50,061 nt of DNA, from the NCBI GenBank assembly GCA_023251485.1, contig JAHEYR010000003.1, forward strand, positions 1-50,061, in the 5' to 3' direction. The notes under the pieces were generated by a model. It was not told where the DNA came from. It was given only the letters and a program-made list of their open reading frames with translations, and searched no databases. The stretch comes from Bacteroidales bacterium (GTDB lineage Bacteria; Bacteroidota; Bacteroidia; Bacteroidales; Cfx3-03). Made by a program: the position numbers and the translations under genes. Of this stretch, positions 7,097 to 16,402 are shown piece after piece. Within the stretch, counting starts at the first letter, position 1, and the number at the start of each line of letters is the position of its first letter.

Positions 7097-9358
7097 ATGA
7101 AAAAAAGCTTAATCATCAAGACTACTCATTTTTTGCTTGGCTTGGTATTATCAGCTACCGCATTAAATGCACAAACTACCCTTACCGATTACAAAAGGGC
7201 AGATTCATTATTCAGAAATAATGAACGGGTGTATTCCGCTAACATCCAGGCAACATGGATTCCGGAGTCGCATAACTTCTGGTATATTAACTCAACCGCA
7301 AAAGGCAAAGAGTTTATGATGGTCAATGCAGATAAAGCCACAAAGACGATTGCCTTCGACCAAGAGAAGTTAGCGAAGAAAATCTCTGAGATAACCGGGA
7401 AGAAAGAATTGCCTTACAAGCTCCCAATCTCACTGGTCACCTTTTCGAAAGATCAAAAGAGTGTGGAGTTTGTAATCGACACCGCTAAATGGAAATACAC
7501 CATCGCGGACAACTCGCTTAAAAAGGTTGAAAGAATAAAAGATCAGCCCACTAAAGATGCATACTGGGGAGATGAAGATGGCGACGACAGAAAAGGGAAG
7601 CCCTTCATTTCACCAGACAAGACATTTGAAGCATTTATAAAGAATTATAACGTTTATATCAAAGAGATTAAAACGAAAAAAGAGTTTCAACTCAGTTTTG
7701 ATGGATCGGAAGGCGATTATTATTCGACATGGCTGATGTGGTCGCCCGACTCAAAGAAGCTGGCCACCTGCAAGGTAAGAGCCAATACCAAACACATTAT
7801 TAACTTTATCCGATCATCTCCTGTTGATCAGCTACAACCCAAACTGGAGTCGAGAGACTACCTTAAGCCCGGTGATGCTGTTCCTATCAGAAGACCAGCG
7901 CTCTTTAATATCGAGGAGAAGAAACAGATTGCGATCAATGCCGTTGCATTTGAAAACCAATATTCTTTAGATTTATCAGGATGGAGAAAAGACAGTAAAT
8001 CTTTCACCTTTGAGTTTAACCAAAGAGGCCATCAGGCATATCAGATAGGTTCTGTTGATGCTGAAACAGGCGAGATTAAAGTCATTATAGATGAACAGTG
8101 CAAAACCTTTTTCGACTATAGTGGAAAGAAATCGAGAAATGATATTTCGGACGGAAAGGAAATTATCTGGGCATCAGAGCGTGATGGATGGAACCATCTA
8201 TACCTTTTCGATGGTAAAACGGGAACGATCAAGAACCAAATAACCAAGGGAGAATGGGTTGTAAGAGAAGTGGTTAATGTCGACACTTTAGCCCGTCAGA
8301 TTATTTTTAAAGGAGCAGGGAAAGAGGCCGGAAAAGATCCTTATCTGGTTCATTATTACCGGATCAATTTCGACGGAACCAACCTTATCGACCTGACACC
8401 TGAGGATGCCAATCACACTGCGACCTTCTCTTCGGATTGGAAATATTTTGTGGATAGTTATTCACGTGTTGACCTTCCTCCGACGCATGTACTTCGTCAA
8501 TCGTCAGATGGCAAAGTCGTTAAGGAGTTAGAAAAGGCCAACATCACTGAGCTTTTAAAAACCGGATGGAAGATGCCGGAGGTCTTTTGCACAAAAGGAA
8601 GAGATGGAAAAACAGATATCTGGGGTGTCATTGTTCGTCCTTCAAACTTCGACCCTTCTAAGAAATATCCTATCATTGAATATATCTATGCCGGTCCCCA
8701 TAGTGCCTTTGTACCGAAGTCGTTTTTTGCATATAATGGATCGATGTCACCATTAGCAGAGCTTGGGTTTATCGTAGTACAGATTGATGGGATGGGAACA
8801 TCATTGCGTTCGAAGGCCTTTCATGATGTATGTTGGAAGAACTTAAAAGATGCAGGTTTTCCAGATCGGATCTTGTGGATGAAGGCTGCTGCTCAGAAAT
8901 ATCCTTACATGGATATCACGAGAGTGGGAATTCATGGCACCTCCGCAGGTGGACAGAATGCAATGGGGGCGTTATTGTTTCATCCTGAGTTTTACAAAGT
9001 ATCTGTTTCGTCATGCGGATGTCACGACAACCGAATGGATAAAATCTGGTGGAATGAAGCATGGATGAGTTATCCTATTGGTCCTCAATACGACTCATGT
9101 TCAAATGTAACCAATGCCTTCAGATTAAAAGGGAAGCTCTTATTGATGGTTGGAGAGGTCGACGATAATGTAGATCCTGCGACTACGATGCAGGTAGTCA
9201 ATGCTCTGATCAAAGCCAACAAAGAGTTCGACCTCCTGGTATTACCCGGATTAAATCACACAGCCGGAGGAAAGTATGGAGAACGCAGAAGAAGAGATTT
9301 CTTTGTCAAGAACCTATTGGGCAGTGAAACACCTGATTGGAACAAGATTGAACCTTAA
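7097..9358 (+). CDS. Secreted S9 family (DPP IV-like) serine peptidase
   Basis: This 753-residue protein has a signal peptide (residues 1-25, ending ALNAQ) and should act in the periplasm or outer membrane. The middle forms the DPP IV-type beta-propeller (about 60-510), and the C-terminal part is the S9 alpha/beta-hydrolase domain. The catalytic set is readable: Ser616 in GIHGTSAGGQ, Asp689 in GEVDDNVDP and His721 in LPGLNHTAGG. Members cleave dipeptides, often after proline, from peptide N-termini and feed peptide uptake. The C-terminal GGKYGERRRRDFFVKNL is typical of Bacteroidota members. The gene stands alone, with a terminator before it and a REP pair after it. Family assignment is firm; DPP IV specificity is inferred. 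Confidence 0.9.
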   Translation: MKKSLIIKTTHFLLGLVLSATALNAQTTLTDYKRADSLFRNNERVYSANIQATWIPESHNFWYINSTAKGKEFMMVNADKATKTIAFDQEKLAKKISEITGKKELPYKLPISLVTFSKDQKSVEFVIDTAKWKYTIADNSLKKVERIKDQPTKDAYWGDEDGDDRKGKPFISPDKTFEAFIKNYNVYIKEIKTKKEFQLSFDGSEGDYYSTWLMWSPDSKKLATCKVRANTKHIINFIRSSPVDQLQPKLESRDYLKPGDAVPIRRPALFNIEEKKQIAINAVAFENQYSLDLSGWRKDSKSFTFEFNQRGHQAYQIGSVDAETGEIKVIIDEQCKTFFDYSGKKSRNDISDGKEIIWASERDGWNHLYLFDGKTGTIKNQITKGEWVVREVVNVDTLARQIIFKGAGKEAGKDPYLVHYYRINFDGTNLIDLTPEDANHTATFSSDWKYFVDSYSRVDLPPTHVLRQSSDGKVVKELEKANITELLKTGWKMPEVFCTKGRDGKTDIWGVIVRPSNFDPSKKYPIIEYIYAGPHSAFVPKSFFAYNGSMSPLAELGFIVVQIDGMGTSLRSKAFHDVCWKNLKDAGFPDRILWMKAAAQKYPYMDITRVGIHGTSAGGQNAMGALLFHPEFYKVSVSSCGCHDNRMDKIWWNEAWMSYPIGPQYDSCSNVTNAFRLKGKLLLMVGEVDDNVDPATTMQVVNALIKANKEFDLLVLPGLNHTAGGKYGERRRRDFFVKNLLGSETPDWNKIEP

Positions 9359-9410
9359 ATCATTACAGACTGAATTGTTGGTGCGGACTTAAAATTTGCA
9401 CCAATGGGGA

Positions 9411-9493
9411 GTAGAGACGCACGGCCGTGCGTCTCTTTCATTTTTATTAAGATGCATATACATAAAAAAAGACGCACGGCTGTGCGTCTCTAC
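9411..9493. repeat. REP-like pair of palindromic hairpins
   Basis: Two related hairpins built on AGAGACGCACGGCCGTGC lie between convergent genes. The first (9413-9436) is a perfect 24-base palindrome; the second (9470-9489) has one mismatch. The outer ends GTAGAGACGCAC (9411) and GTGCGTCTCTAC (9493) are complementary, so the whole element is one larger inverted repeat, like a REP doublet. GTAGAGACGC...GCGTCTCTAC repeats occur in many Bacteroidota and cyanobacterial genomes as I recall. It may also end transcription of both neighbours. Confidence 0.75.
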
Positions 9494-9511
9494 AAAAAAA
9501 CACCGAAATCC

Positions 9512-10531
9512 TTAAGCTGAGAAATTCCAGAAAGGAGGCGTATTTACAATCTGATCAATCTTATCCAACTCTTCCCGGGTAAACTGTAGATTATTTAATG
9601 CCTTTAAGTTTTCATGGATCTGTGTAGGTGAACTGGTTCCGATCAAAACAGATGTTACTCTATCGTCAGTCAACTGCCATGCAATAGCCATCTGAGCAAG
9701 TGTCTGTCCTCTGTCGAGCGCTATATTATGCAGACTCTTCACCTTTTCGATAAGCGGCAACACCTGATTTACCTTCAAGAAGCCACTTTCTTTGGCAGCT
9801 CTTGAACCTTCAGGAATACCATTCAGGTATTTTTCAGTCAGAACGCCTTGAGCAAGTGGGGAGAATGAAATACATCCAACACCCTCTTTACGATGGAGTT
9901 CAAAAAGATCTTTTTCAGCATCACGAACCAACATCGAATATCGCAACTGATCAATTAAACAAGGCACACCAGCTTCGCGAAGTAACACCATGATCTTTTC
10001 AGCAGCATCCACCGGATATTTTGAGATAGCTACATAGAGTGCTTTCCCTGTTTTTACAGCTTGTACGAGCGCACTAACCGTCTCTTCGAGTGGGGTATTC
10101 GGGTCATAACGATGAGAATAAAAGACATCTACATAGTCGAGGTTCATTCTTTTCAGGCTCTGATCCAGACTAGCCAACATATGTTTGCGTGATCCCCATT
10201 CGCCATAAGGGCCAGGCCACATCTCGTGACAGGCTTTTGTAGATACAAAAAGTTCATCGCGATAGCTGCGCAGATCGTCTTTAAAGATACGGCCAAATGT
10301 CTCTTCAGCTGATCCGGGAGGTGGACCATAATTATTTGCAAGGTCAATATTGCATATACCATTATCAAAAGCCGTTAGCAGCATTTGACGAGAGTTGTTG
10401 TAAACATCTACATCGCCAAAGTTATGCCACAATCCTAAAGAGATAGCAGGCAAAAGAATACCACTTTTACCACATCTTCTATAAGGCATCTGTTTATAAC
10501 GACCTTCATTGGCCGAATAATTCTTCATCAT
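9512..10531 (-). CDS. Aldo/keto reductase, L-glyceraldehyde 3-phosphate reductase type
   Basis: This 339-residue cytoplasmic protein is a (beta/alpha)8 NADPH-dependent aldo/keto reductase. The catalytic tetrad is visible as Asp63 (NIDLANNYG), Tyr68, Lys99 (STKACHEMWPGPYG) and His140 (FYSHRYDP). The PPPGSAEETFGRI and YGEWGSRKHM segments match the YghZ/Gpr subgroup, which reduces L-glyceraldehyde 3-phosphate and methylglyoxal and acts in detoxification. It follows nadE by 14 bases, so it is probably the last gene of the barrel-nadE-reductase unit. Met1 or Met2 could be the start. The exact substrate is inferred from the subgroup. Confidence 0.87.
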   Translation of the reverse strand: MMKNYSANEGRYKQMPYRRCGKSGILLPAISLGLWHNFGDVDVYNNSRQMLLTAFDNGICNIDLANNYGPPPGSAEETFGRIFKDDLRSYRDELFVSTKACHEMWPGPYGEWGSRKHMLASLDQSLKRMNLDYVDVFYSHRYDPNTPLEETVSALVQAVKTGKALYVAISKYPVDAAEKIMVLLREAGVPCLIDQLRYSMLVRDAEKDLFELHRKEGVGCISFSPLAQGVLTEKYLNGIPEGSRAAKESGFLKVNQVLPLIEKVKSLHNIALDRGQTLAQMAIAWQLTDDRVTSVLIGTSSPTQIHENLKALNNLQFTREELDKIDQIVNTPPFWNFSA

Positions 10532-10545
10532 AATTATCTTAATTT

Positions 10546-12183
10546 TTACAATAAATATCTTGCAACGATAGGCATTCTTCGTCCTGAGCCAAATGCCTTA
10601 TAGGATACACGCAGAATAGGAGGCGTTTGCTGACGCTTCCATTCATTACTATTTACCATCTTCAAAACCCTGTTTACGATAGCCGCATCAAAACCTGCTT
10701 CAATAATTTCAGTGGGTCCCTGACGTTTTTCTATATAGAGATATAATATCTGATCGAGCAGATCATATTCAGGTAATGAATCTGAATCTTTCTGATCGGG
10801 TCGTAGTTCGGCAGAAGGAGGTTTGGTGATGCTATTTATGGGAATAATCTCCTCATTGCGATTGATATAGTGTGCCAGCTTGAAGACATCGGTTTTGTAG
10901 ACATCACCGAGCACAGAAATGCCACCACACATATCCCCATAAAGCGTTCCGTATCCAACAGCAGCCTCACTTTTATTCGAAGTATTCAACAATATATAGC
11001 CCAATTTATTGGCCATTCCCATCAAGAGGACGGCACGTGTTCGTGCCTGTATATTTTCTTCGGCAAGTCCAAACGGAATGCCATTAAACACGGGTTCCAA
11101 TGACTTCTCAAAGGCGGAGAAGGCTCCATCTATTGGGATGAGGTCGTATGGACAGTTTAAATTTTTTGCCAGTCCAACTGCATCATCAATAGAGTGTTCA
11201 GAAGAGTAACGCGAAGGAAGAAGAACCGCTCTGACGTTTTCCGCACCCAATGCCTCTGCAGCCAGTGCCAGTGTAACAGCTGAATCGATACCTCCAGAGA
11301 GTCCCAGTATTGCTTTTCCAAAATTCAATTTCTTGAAATAATCACGAATACCCATCACAAGGGCATCATGAATCAGTGCTATTTTATCAGGAGTAGTATT
11401 TTGAGGAGCGTTAACATCTGCTGCTAACTGATCGATATCGGTTACACAGAAATCCTCTTCAAAGAATTTAGTCATACACTGAACCACACCCTTCTTATCA
11501 ACAACCATCGAACCGCCATCGAATAGCAACTCGGTTTGGGCCCCGACATGATTTACATACACAAGTGGGATCTGGTATTTTGCCGTATTCCGAACCATGA
11601 TATCCAACCGCTCTTGCGCCTGCTCCGAATGAAAAGGAGAAGCGGCGATATTAATCATCACATCGGGGTTGAGGAGAGCCAGTTCATCCATAGGAGAAAG
11701 AATATAGAGTGGATTATCACTGATATTCCATAGGTCTTCGCAGATGGTCAGAGCTATATTCTTTCCTTTGAAAGGGATGATGGAAAACGAACGATTGGGT
11801 TCGAAATAACGATATTCATCAAAGATATCGTAAGTAGGTAGCAGTGTTTTATGAACCTCGGCCTCAATTTTGCCATTTGCCAGAAAGAAAGCCGAATTGT
11901 ATAAAGGCTTTCCCTTAGGATTTGGATTAATGGAAGGAGCACCAACGATAGCAGCAATATCCGTACATTGTGCTGCAATGATCTGAATCTGATCATAACA
12001 ACGACGGATGAAATCATCAAATTCAAGAAAATCTCTGGGTGGATATCCACAAATACAGAGTTCGGCAAAGACAACCAGATCAGCTTGCTGACTTTTGGCT
12101 TTTTGAATATGTTCAAGAATTTTGCGGGTATTACCTTCAAAATCTCCAATCAGGTAATTCACCTGAGCAAGCGCAATCTTCAT
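10546..12183 (-). CDS. nadE: Glutamine-dependent NAD+ synthetase
   Basis: This 545-residue cytoplasmic enzyme makes NAD+ from deamido-NAD+, ATP and glutamine, the last step of NAD synthesis. Residues 1-260 form the nitrilase-fold glutaminase domain with the Glu41 (FAELCICGYPPRD), Lys112 (HKTLLPTYDIFDEYRYF) and Cys148 (LTICEDLW) triad. Residues 265-545 form the synthetase domain with the ATP-binding SGGIDS loop at 295-300 and NTSNKSEAAVGYGTLYGD near 405. It sits 25 bases after the outer-membrane barrel gene and 14 before the reductase, likely one transcript. As I recall, nadE lies beside gldB in several Bacteroidota genomes; here gldB is about 1.8 kb away. Confidence 0.96.
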   Translation of the reverse strand: MKIALAQVNYLIGDFEGNTRKILEHIQKAKSQQADLVVFAELCICGYPPRDFLEFDDFIRRCYDQIQIIAAQCTDIAAIVGAPSINPNPKGKPLYNSAFFLANGKIEAEVHKTLLPTYDIFDEYRYFEPNRSFSIIPFKGKNIALTICEDLWNISDNPLYILSPMDELALLNPDVMINIAASPFHSEQAQERLDIMVRNTAKYQIPLVYVNHVGAQTELLFDGGSMVVDKKGVVQCMTKFFEEDFCVTDIDQLAADVNAPQNTTPDKIALIHDALVMGIRDYFKKLNFGKAILGLSGGIDSAVTLALAAEALGAENVRAVLLPSRYSSEHSIDDAVGLAKNLNCPYDLIPIDGAFSAFEKSLEPVFNGIPFGLAEENIQARTRAVLLMGMANKLGYILLNTSNKSEAAVGYGTLYGDMCGGISVLGDVYKTDVFKLAHYINRNEEIIPINSITKPPSAELRPDQKDSDSLPEYDLLDQILYLYIEKRQGPTEIIEAGFDAAIVNRVLKMVNSNEWKRQQTPPILRVSYKAFGSGRRMPIVARYLL

Positions 12184-12208
12184 AGTTTCAGATCAGTTGT
12201 AAAAAACA

Positions 12209-12901
12209 TCAAAAATAAACCCCGATATTGAATTCGAGAATATTCGAAATCATTTTAGGGTCACTGGTATTGTAAGGGCTTTTCTTAATAATATCTGTAA
12301 ATCCATTATTAAAATTCAAGCCACCAAACAGTTTTAAATTATCCTGAACAGCATATTCAGCGCCTATGCCAATCAAAAGACTCTCGCGAATAAACGCTGT
12401 AATATTATCACTATTGATATTTTCAGAGACTATCACTGCAGAACCAGAAGAAGGCGAAGTAGGGATAATCGTTCGATCAACTCGTGCATTTAAACGAAAT
12501 GCTGTTCCTAACCCCATCTGTCCATAAAAAGAAAGCTTATCCACCTCTCGTGTGCGTATCTTGAGCATAACAGGTAATTCGAGATATTTTATTGAATAGG
12601 TTTCCCTAAAATTAGCCGGAAGGTTATTATAGATCCCCGGATAAGTTGTTTTGCCGCCTGCAAAATGAATATTAAATCCGCCTACCCCATACAGATTATC
12701 CTGAATCGGAACGTCACAAAGGGCTCCCCATGAAAATCCAAGAATAGCACCATTTGAACTTACATTATCAGAATTAGACTTCAACCAACTTATATTAGGC
12801 CCCATTCTGAACGAGAAATAAAAAGGTTTTACATTCGACTGCCCATAAACAGCAGTTGAAAATAAAATCAATAAAGCGATCAATACTTTGGTAGTTTTCA
12901 T
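12209..12901 (-). CDS. Outer-membrane beta-barrel protein (OMP_b-brl_2 type)
   Basis: The 230-residue precursor starts with MKTTKVLIALLILFSTAVYG, a clear signal peptide, and has alternating hydrophobic strands that end in FNIGVYF, a typical barrel C-terminus with final aromatic residue. It resembles the PorT-like 'porin family' small barrels of Bacteroidota (segments such as YLELPVMLKIRT and GLNFNNGFTDI). The function is unknown; members are not proven pores. I use the ATG at 12901 because an upstream ATG at 12943 would put 14 extra residues before the signal peptide. It is the first gene ahead of nadE on the minus strand. A related barrel (13277) lies divergently across the intergenic region. 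Confidence 0.8.
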   Translation of the reverse strand: MKTTKVLIALLILFSTAVYGQSNVKPFYFSFRMGPNISWLKSNSDNVSSNGAILGFSWGALCDVPIQDNLYGVGGFNIHFAGGKTTYPGIYNNLPANFRETYSIKYLELPVMLKIRTREVDKLSFYGQMGLGTAFRLNARVDRTIIPTSPSSGSAVIVSENINSDNITAFIRESLLIGIGAEYAVQDNLKLFGGLNFNNGFTDIIKKSPYNTSDPKMISNILEFNIGVYF

Positions 12902-13105
12902 CAGTAAGTAATTTTTAGATTTTAGGACTGATAAAACGCGCATATTAAAGTTACATCAGTGTAGTCGATTCAATAATATGCTCGTTTTACAACAAATTCA
13001 TTTCCCAAATAGACTAACAAAAAATAGGCCGAACTTTTTAATTCTCATTTAATCGTAGTGACAAAGAGCAAAATTACAAAACACTTTGCTCTAATTTGAA
13101 ATTTT

Positions 13106-13138
13106 TTGGCAAATTAGCATGATCTTTGTATATATTTG
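13106..13138 (+). promoter_or_regulatory. Bacteroidota-type promoter for the second barrel gene
   Basis: TTG at 13106-13108 and TATATTTG at 13131-13138 match the -33 and -7 elements, with a slightly long 22-base spacing. Transcription would start near 13144, leaving a leader of about 130 bases before the ATG at 13277. Confidence 0.55.
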
Positions 13139-13276
13139 TAGTACAAATCAACAGTTGGATACACATATTAAAACTAGAAAGGCTAAGATTATCAACAATT
13201 AATGTGTCTTTAAGAATCTCAAATATTGATATCTGCGTTTGAATGATTAAAACATTTTAAAACTAAAACTAATATT

Positions 13277-13864
13277 ATGAAAAAGTTACTCGTATTATTA
13301 GCTGCTCTTTTAATAACAGGAGCTGTTAATGCACAATTCAGTTTTGGACCCAAAATAGGAGTTAACCTCGATCAGGTAACAACTAACCTCAATACGATTA
13401 ATGATCAAATGAAATCAGGACTTCAAGTAGGTGCTTTTTTCCGTTTAGGCTCTAAAGTCTACCTTCAACCTGAATTATTATACAGCACTGGTGGAGTTAA
13501 GCTATCAAATGTTCCGGTAGGCTCTCCAAGCGACATTAAACTAAACTCAATTGATGTACCCCTTCTCCTTGGCACAAAAATCATTAATCTTAAAGCAGTT
13601 AATGTAAGATTGATGGCTGGGCCGGTTGCTTCATTTATGATAGATAAAAAGGTAGATTATAATGGAGCTGTTGATGCTACAAAAGAAGTATCCATAAAAA
13701 ATGCAAATTGGAAGGCTCAATTTGGTGCAGGAATAGATGTACTGATGTTTACCCTTGATGTCCGCTACTCTTATTATCTTAATAAGCCATTGGACCAACA
13801 AGCAAATCAATTTGTCTGGAATAAAAACTCTGTCAATGTAACTTTAGGCTGGAAGTTATTCTAA
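13277..13864 (+). CDS. Outer-membrane beta-barrel protein (PorT-like porin family)
   Basis: A 195-residue secreted barrel protein with signal peptide MKKLLVLLAALLITGAVNAQ and the usual small-barrel pattern: FGPKIGVNL at the first strand, LQPELLYSTGG, IDVPLLLGTK and the closing strand NVTLGWKLF. This fits the OMP_b-brl_2/PorT-like group in Bacteroidota. Its function is unknown. It has its own promoter and is closed by a strong terminator at 13886, so it is a single-gene unit. It is a distant relative of the 12209 gene: both share the order and spacing of strands but little identity by eye. Confidence 0.82.
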   Translation: MKKLLVLLAALLITGAVNAQFSFGPKIGVNLDQVTTNLNTINDQMKSGLQVGAFFRLGSKVYLQPELLYSTGGVKLSNVPVGSPSDIKLNSIDVPLLLGTKIINLKAVNVRLMAGPVASFMIDKKVDYNGAVDATKEVSIKNANWKAQFGAGIDVLMFTLDVRYSYYLNKPLDQQANQFVWNKNSVNVTLGWKLF

Positions 13865-13885
13865 ACCAAACCTTAATAAATATAA

Positions 13886-13926
13886 GCAAAGGCTGTCCTG
13901 ATGATCAGGGCAGCCTTTGCTTTTGT
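13886..13926 (+). terminator. Rho-independent terminator after barrel gene
   Basis: GCAAAGGCTGTCCTGAT (from 13886) pairs with the arm ending at 13920 with one G-T wobble, and CTTTTGTT follows. It lies 22 bases after the stop. Confidence 0.85.
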
Positions 13927-13988
13927 TAAGAAATTAAATCAAAAAACATTTATTGATAAACTGTACTTTTGCAGATATTTCAACACCC

Positions 13989-14999
13989 ATGCATATCCGA
14001 AGACTATCAAAGCTTTTTTTCATATTATTTGTAACACTTATCGCTGGTTGTCATCAAACAGACCAGCCTAAGTTCAAGGCAGATCTCTCAAAAGTAGACC
14101 TTCAACCCATAAAAATAAAGAGATACGACAAGGCTTTTTTCGCTGTTAACCCCTCGCATTTCAGAGAAGGACTCGTAGCCCTGGCTCCAAGCTATCCCCT
14201 TTTTCTAAAAATCAATTTGAATGATACATCAATCGTCAACGATCTAAGACGATTTGCAATCGACACTTCCATCCGAAAACTATCGGCAGATGTAGAGAAA
14301 AAGTATGCGGATATCTCACCGCTGGAAAATAATCTAACCGACGCATTCAAACGCACAGCATTCTTTTTCAAAGGATTCAAGGCACCACAGATCTACACCT
14401 ACGTTTCAGGACTGGATTATTTATATCCCATAAGATATGATGGCGACAATATGGCAATCAGCATTGATCTCTATTTAGGAAAAGATTACCTCCAATACAA
14501 AAAGGTACAGCTACCCAATTATAAGATCAGAAACATGACGCAAGAGCGTCTACTCCCCGATTGTATGACTGAAGTGGCTAAATTAATTCTCTCAACGATA
14601 AAACCCGGAAATACATTACTCGACAAAATGATATATGAAGGTAAAGTCTTAGTCTTTATGGATGCCGTCATACCCGAGACACCCGATAGTACAAAGATCG
14701 GATACACCTCAAGCCAATTACGTTGGAGCCAGCAAAACGCAAGTAATATATGGAAGTACTTTATCGAGAATAAACTACTCTATTCATCTAATCCAGAAGT
14801 CACTAAGAAATTCATTCAGGAAAGTCCTTTTACGGTATCCTTTGGAAGAGAGTCTGCTCCACGTTTTGGAGCATGGACAGGATGGCAGATTGTTCGCGAA
14901 TTCATGAACAAAAACAAGTCGGTAACCTTGGAACAACTGTTTAGAATGACCGATAGCCAAGCTATTCTTGAGAAATCAGGATATAAGCCCGAAGAATAA
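13989..14999 (+). CDS. gldB: Gliding motility lipoprotein GldB-like protein
   Basis: A 336-residue lipoprotein: MHIRRLSKLFFILFVTLIAGC puts the lipidated cysteine at residue 21. The body (IKIKRYDKAFFAV, then FFKGFKAPQIYTYVSGLDY, MAISIDLYLGKDY and FGAWTGWQIV) is the GldB/DUF2268-related family found in Bacteroidota. In gliding Flavobacterium GldB is needed for motility, but many non-gliding Bacteroidia keep it, so gliding should not be inferred. I chose the ATG at 13989 since a TACTTTTG -7 element at 13964-13971 overlaps the longer alternative start at 13953. A gldA homologue lies 30 kb away, with no gldF or gldG in the window. Confidence 0.85.
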   Translation: MHIRRLSKLFFILFVTLIAGCHQTDQPKFKADLSKVDLQPIKIKRYDKAFFAVNPSHFREGLVALAPSYPLFLKINLNDTSIVNDLRRFAIDTSIRKLSADVEKKYADISPLENNLTDAFKRTAFFFKGFKAPQIYTYVSGLDYLYPIRYDGDNMAISIDLYLGKDYLQYKKVQLPNYKIRNMTQERLLPDCMTEVAKLILSTIKPGNTLLDKMIYEGKVLVFMDAVIPETPDSTKIGYTSSQLRWSQQNASNIWKYFIENKLLYSSNPEVTKKFIQESPFTVSFGRESAPRFGAWTGWQIVREFMNKNKSVTLEQLFRMTDSQAILEKSGYKPEE

Positions 15000-15009
15000 A
15001 CAATACCAA

Positions 15010-15189
15010 CTATTGATTATCCAGACGTGCTGATTTTCTATTCTCCAAATCATTGAGGAGTTCCCTTTTCTGGTCATTACTCATACGTGGCCATGAAACA
15101 ATTTCACGAATACTCCGTAAACAACCAAGGCAGGTTCCTTCAGTTGTCAATCCACATCTTCCAATACAGGGGCTTTCAATTTCACTCAT
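15010..15189 (-). CDS. Small DUF1289 protein
   Basis: This 59-residue protein is MSEIESPCIGRCGLT, then EGTCLGCLRSIREIVSWPRM and a basic, acidic tail. The SPCIGxC...CxGCxRxxxEIxxWxxM pattern is the DUF1289 family, which has four conserved cysteines (Cys8, Cys12, Cys20, Cys23) that suggest metal or Fe-S binding. Its role is unknown. It begins 64 bases after the stop of the YgiC-like gene on the same strand and ends 10 bases before the convergent end of gldB. It is probably the last gene of that operon. Confidence 0.85.
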   Translation of the reverse strand: MSEIESPCIGRCGLTTEGTCLGCLRSIREIVSWPRMSNDQKRELLNDLENRKSARLDNQ

Positions 15190-15253
15190 TGTAAAATCAT
15201 GTAATAAATTACTGTCTAAACCCCTGTTTTAACCAGATTGTTCAATAGACAGT

Positions 15254-16378
15254 TTAAAGAATCAAATGAGGGACAAACCGACTTTTATTATCCGTTATCA
15301 GACTATTCGATTCACGAATTCCAATACCTGCTGGCTCCTGACCAATAATCCAGCTTCCAATCACAGGATAGTTTCCATTGAAATCAGGTAATTCACACAA
15401 CTGCTGGTAAATAAAACCCTCTTCGCCATACTCACCACCGGTATGTTCAATGGTATAATAGTCGCGAACCAATTCAATATTAGCTCCTTCACGCGACAAG
15501 ATAGGTTTCTTCACATAACTGGTTAAGCCGTTTTGCTCAAAGAAGGCAGGTAACAGATAAGGGCAGTCGGGAAAAAGTTTCCACAGTATTGGTAAAATGG
15601 CTTTGTTTGAAAGAATCATCTTCCATGACGGTTCTATCCAGAAGCTTTCAACCTCTTTCAGGTGTGGACCAAAATCCTCATTGACCAACCACTCATAGGG
15701 ATACAGCTTAAAGATATTCAACATCACATTCTCTTCAAGGTCAACAAATTCTCTTCGTCCATCATCCCATCCAATTTCATCCATGTAGATAAACCGGGCA
15801 TCCAAACCAGCCTGAATAGCACAATCGCGCATATATTGTGTTGTCGTAAAGTCTTCCAGAGAATCGCGGACACACGAAAGGTATAGTGGCGCAGGGTGAA
15901 GATAATCGGTCAGGTATTTCCATGTGTCGACCAGCTTCTCATGGATTGAATTAAACTGATCAGCCTTCGGATTAACATCTTGCAACCAATACCATTGCAC
16001 AATACTTCCTTCGAAAAGAGAAGTGGGTGTATCCGCATTGAATTCTAAAAGTTTGAGCGTAGACCCGTCAAAACTAAAATCAAAGCGACCATATATTGCC
16101 GGTGCATCATCATTCCAACTCTTCTCAATATTCGGGATAAACCATTGTGGAATATGAAACTGTGCATATAGTTTTTGGTCAATTACATATTGAACCGCCT
16201 CCAGACAACGATCCCAGAGTTCTGAAGTCGCTTTCTCGATGAGTTCAATCTCATGCATAGGAAAAGCGTAGTATGCACTCTCATCCCAATAAGTCTCTTC
16301 TAGCGTATGAAACTCAAACCCTACCTCTTCTACTTTCTGCTGCCAGTTTTCTCTGGGCTTTATCGTATAACGCTGCAT
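15254..16378 (-). CDS. YgiC-like ATP-grasp protein (glutathionylspermidine synthase family)
   Basis: This 374-residue cytoplasmic protein belongs to the glutathionylspermidine synthase-like ATP-grasp family (PF03738). Hallmarks are YGRFDFSFDGSTLKLLEFNADTPTSLFE (residues 96-123), WKMILSNKAILPILWKLFP, and the C-terminal YVKKPILSREGANI and SWIIGQEPAGIGIRES. The family ligates an amine to a peptide carboxylate; YgiC homologues lack proven glutathionylspermidine activity and their substrate is unknown. The CHAP amidase domain of true bifunctional GspSA is absent. It follows two lipoprotein genes by 24 bases, an order like ygiB-ygiC in E. coli and the UPF0323 lipoprotein pair in Campylobacterota. 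Confidence 0.88.
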   Translation of the reverse strand: MQRYTIKPRENWQQKVEEVGFEFHTLEETYWDESAYYAFPMHEIELIEKATSELWDRCLEAVQYVIDQKLYAQFHIPQWFIPNIEKSWNDDAPAIYGRFDFSFDGSTLKLLEFNADTPTSLFEGSIVQWYWLQDVNPKADQFNSIHEKLVDTWKYLTDYLHPAPLYLSCVRDSLEDFTTTQYMRDCAIQAGLDARFIYMDEIGWDDGRREFVDLEENVMLNIFKLYPYEWLVNEDFGPHLKEVESFWIEPSWKMILSNKAILPILWKLFPDCPYLLPAFFEQNGLTSYVKKPILSREGANIELVRDYYTIEHTGGEYGEEGFIYQQLCELPDFNGNYPVIGSWIIGQEPAGIGIRESNSLITDNKSRFVPHLIL

Positions 16379-16402
16379 AACCTACAAATAAGAGTTAAGA
16401 AA

